A stretch of 64,000 bases of DNA from Clostridiales bacterium (GTDB lineage Bacteria; Bacillota; Clostridia; Christensenellales; Aristaeellaceae), in assembly GCA_015056145.1 (NCBI GenBank), contig SVGY01000003.1, positions 62,001-126,000 on the forward strand, in the 5' to 3' direction. Below are positions 63,509 through 64,000 of the stretch, one piece after another. The notes under the pieces are model-generated. The model did not search any database, was not told where the DNA came from, and saw only the letters and a list, made by a program, of their open reading frames with translations. How positions within the stretch are numbered: position 1 is the stretch's first letter; each line of letters begins with the position of its first letter. Both the position numbers and the translations under genes were made by a program.

Positions 63509-64000
63509 AATTATTTTGATGTGGAACGGCAGGGGAAATGGACGGAGTAAGGATGCTTTTTGGAAAAGACAGGTGTGCATGGAAGAAAAGTGTATTTTGT
63601 TTGTTTTTTGTGTTTTTGGCTTTTGGAATTGATGACGAAAAAGAACCGCCCAAAGAGCAGGTTCCTGTGGGGGAGAGGAGAAGGCTTTCAGATTGAGTGG
63701 ATCAACAGATGATGTTTTTGTTTGCATAGATGAGATACTACAGGCTGTCCTTTTTGGCTGAAAAGACGGTGCGGGAGGGTATTATTGTGTTCGTTTGGAT
63801 GACGGTATGGCCTTGCATAGCGATGGCGCCGCAGAGGACGTTTAGTAACTGGACGGCTTTTTTTCAAAACACAGCACGCTTTGAGCCTGGCGACCGTGTA
63901 CAAGAAAGGCCTGGAAAAGCTCAAAAAGGCGAATTGTTTCGGAAATGTTTCGGAGATGGACGGAGGAACATTGGCCTGAAAAAAGGAGTTGATGATTTGC
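63509..64000 (+). other. gene-poor end region
   Basis: No convincing complete gene is present. Short open frames on the minus strand have no ribosome sites. A possible Fur-family fragment lies at 63821-63979, and AAAAGGAG at 63981-63988 followed by ATG at 63992 could be the start of a gene that continues beyond the window. Confidence 0.5.
63821..63979 (+). pseudogene. possible remnant of a Fur/PerR-family regulator
   Basis: A 52-codon open stretch without a proper start contains HALSLATVYKKGLEKLKKAN, which resembles the DNA-recognition helix and following segment of Fur-family proteins (xxSLATVYxxLExLxxxG). An extra residue between TVYK and LEKL, the missing N-terminal and metal-binding parts and the lack of a start codon suggest decay, but the match is short and could be chance. 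Confidence 0.25.

Noticed and set aside
60809-63550. Plus-strand frame of 913 codons opposite adhE
   Set aside because: Shadow of adhE with biased His/Gly/Val composition and no start signals.
63494-63924. Two short minus-strand frames near the right end
   Set aside because: No ribosome sites and no recognisable features.

Overview
The window looks like chromosome of an endospore-forming Firmicute of class Clostridia with fairly GC-rich coding sequence. The evidence is a complete spoIIIAA-AH operon, spmAB and spoIIP, together with a Met T-box leader, a TPP riboswitch feeding a ThiT transporter, strong GGAGG ribosome sites and many TTGACA/TATAAT promoters. A gut or rumen lineage such as Christensenellales is a guess from this gene mix. 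I saw no prophage, transposase, CRISPR array, tRNA or rRNA.

Layout. 0-9 kb: the 3' end of glmS, then a 7.8-kb gene (minus strand) for a giant cyclic beta-1,2-glucan synthase. 8.7-16 kb: a divergent TetM-like translational GTPase, a sodium-pump decarboxylase beta/gamma operon, and a thiamine module in which thiN and riboswitch-controlled thiT are transcribed back to back from overlapping promoters, then yfbR and a small secreted protein. 16-21.5 kb: an L,D-transpeptidase gene leading the spoIIIA operon. 21.5-32.4 kb: DUF1622, hemW, a large LacI-sensor/GGDEF-like/EAL/beta-helix signalling protein, a TspO-like membrane protein, nadE, a nucleotide-sugar dehydrogenase, ybaK and a proline-rich membrane protein. 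32.6-37.6 kb: a T-box(Met) operon metG-tatD-GNAT-[GNAT::miaA fusion]. 37.6-46.4 kb: a lipoprotein with nine 26-residue Cys/His repeats, pcrA-ligA-spmA-spmB, and DUF1614-spoIIP. 46.5-49.4 kb: a Dabb protein, and an MFS exporter plus rsgA preceded by a 19-codon leader peptide and mutually exclusive RNA pairings that would hide the exporter ribosome site. 49.4-58.8 kb: a sugar ABC importer (binding protein, double ATPase, two permeases fused in one chain with an 11-residue-repeat N-terminal extension) beside a YesM-type histidine kinase, a binding lipoprotein and a YesN-type regulator. 58.9-64 kb: a methyltransferase, a direct-repeat-flanked structured non-coding element, an APH-fold kinase, adhE, and a gene-poor end with a possible Fur-family remnant.

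How the parts fit. The 49-59 kb cluster is a self-contained sugar sensing and uptake unit: the lipoprotein encoded with the kinase probably presents ligand to it, and the AraC-type regulator probably activates the importer. Sporulation genes occur in three separate places and probably depend partly on sporulation sigma factors. Three RNA-level controls are visible: T-box, TPP riboswitch and the exporter attenuator. The most distinctive observations are the exporter attenuator, the EAL-beta-helix protein, the amphipathic 11-mer array on the fused permease, and the 28-bp-repeat-bounded element at 59.65-59.99 kb. Functions are assigned by reading motifs, with no database search.
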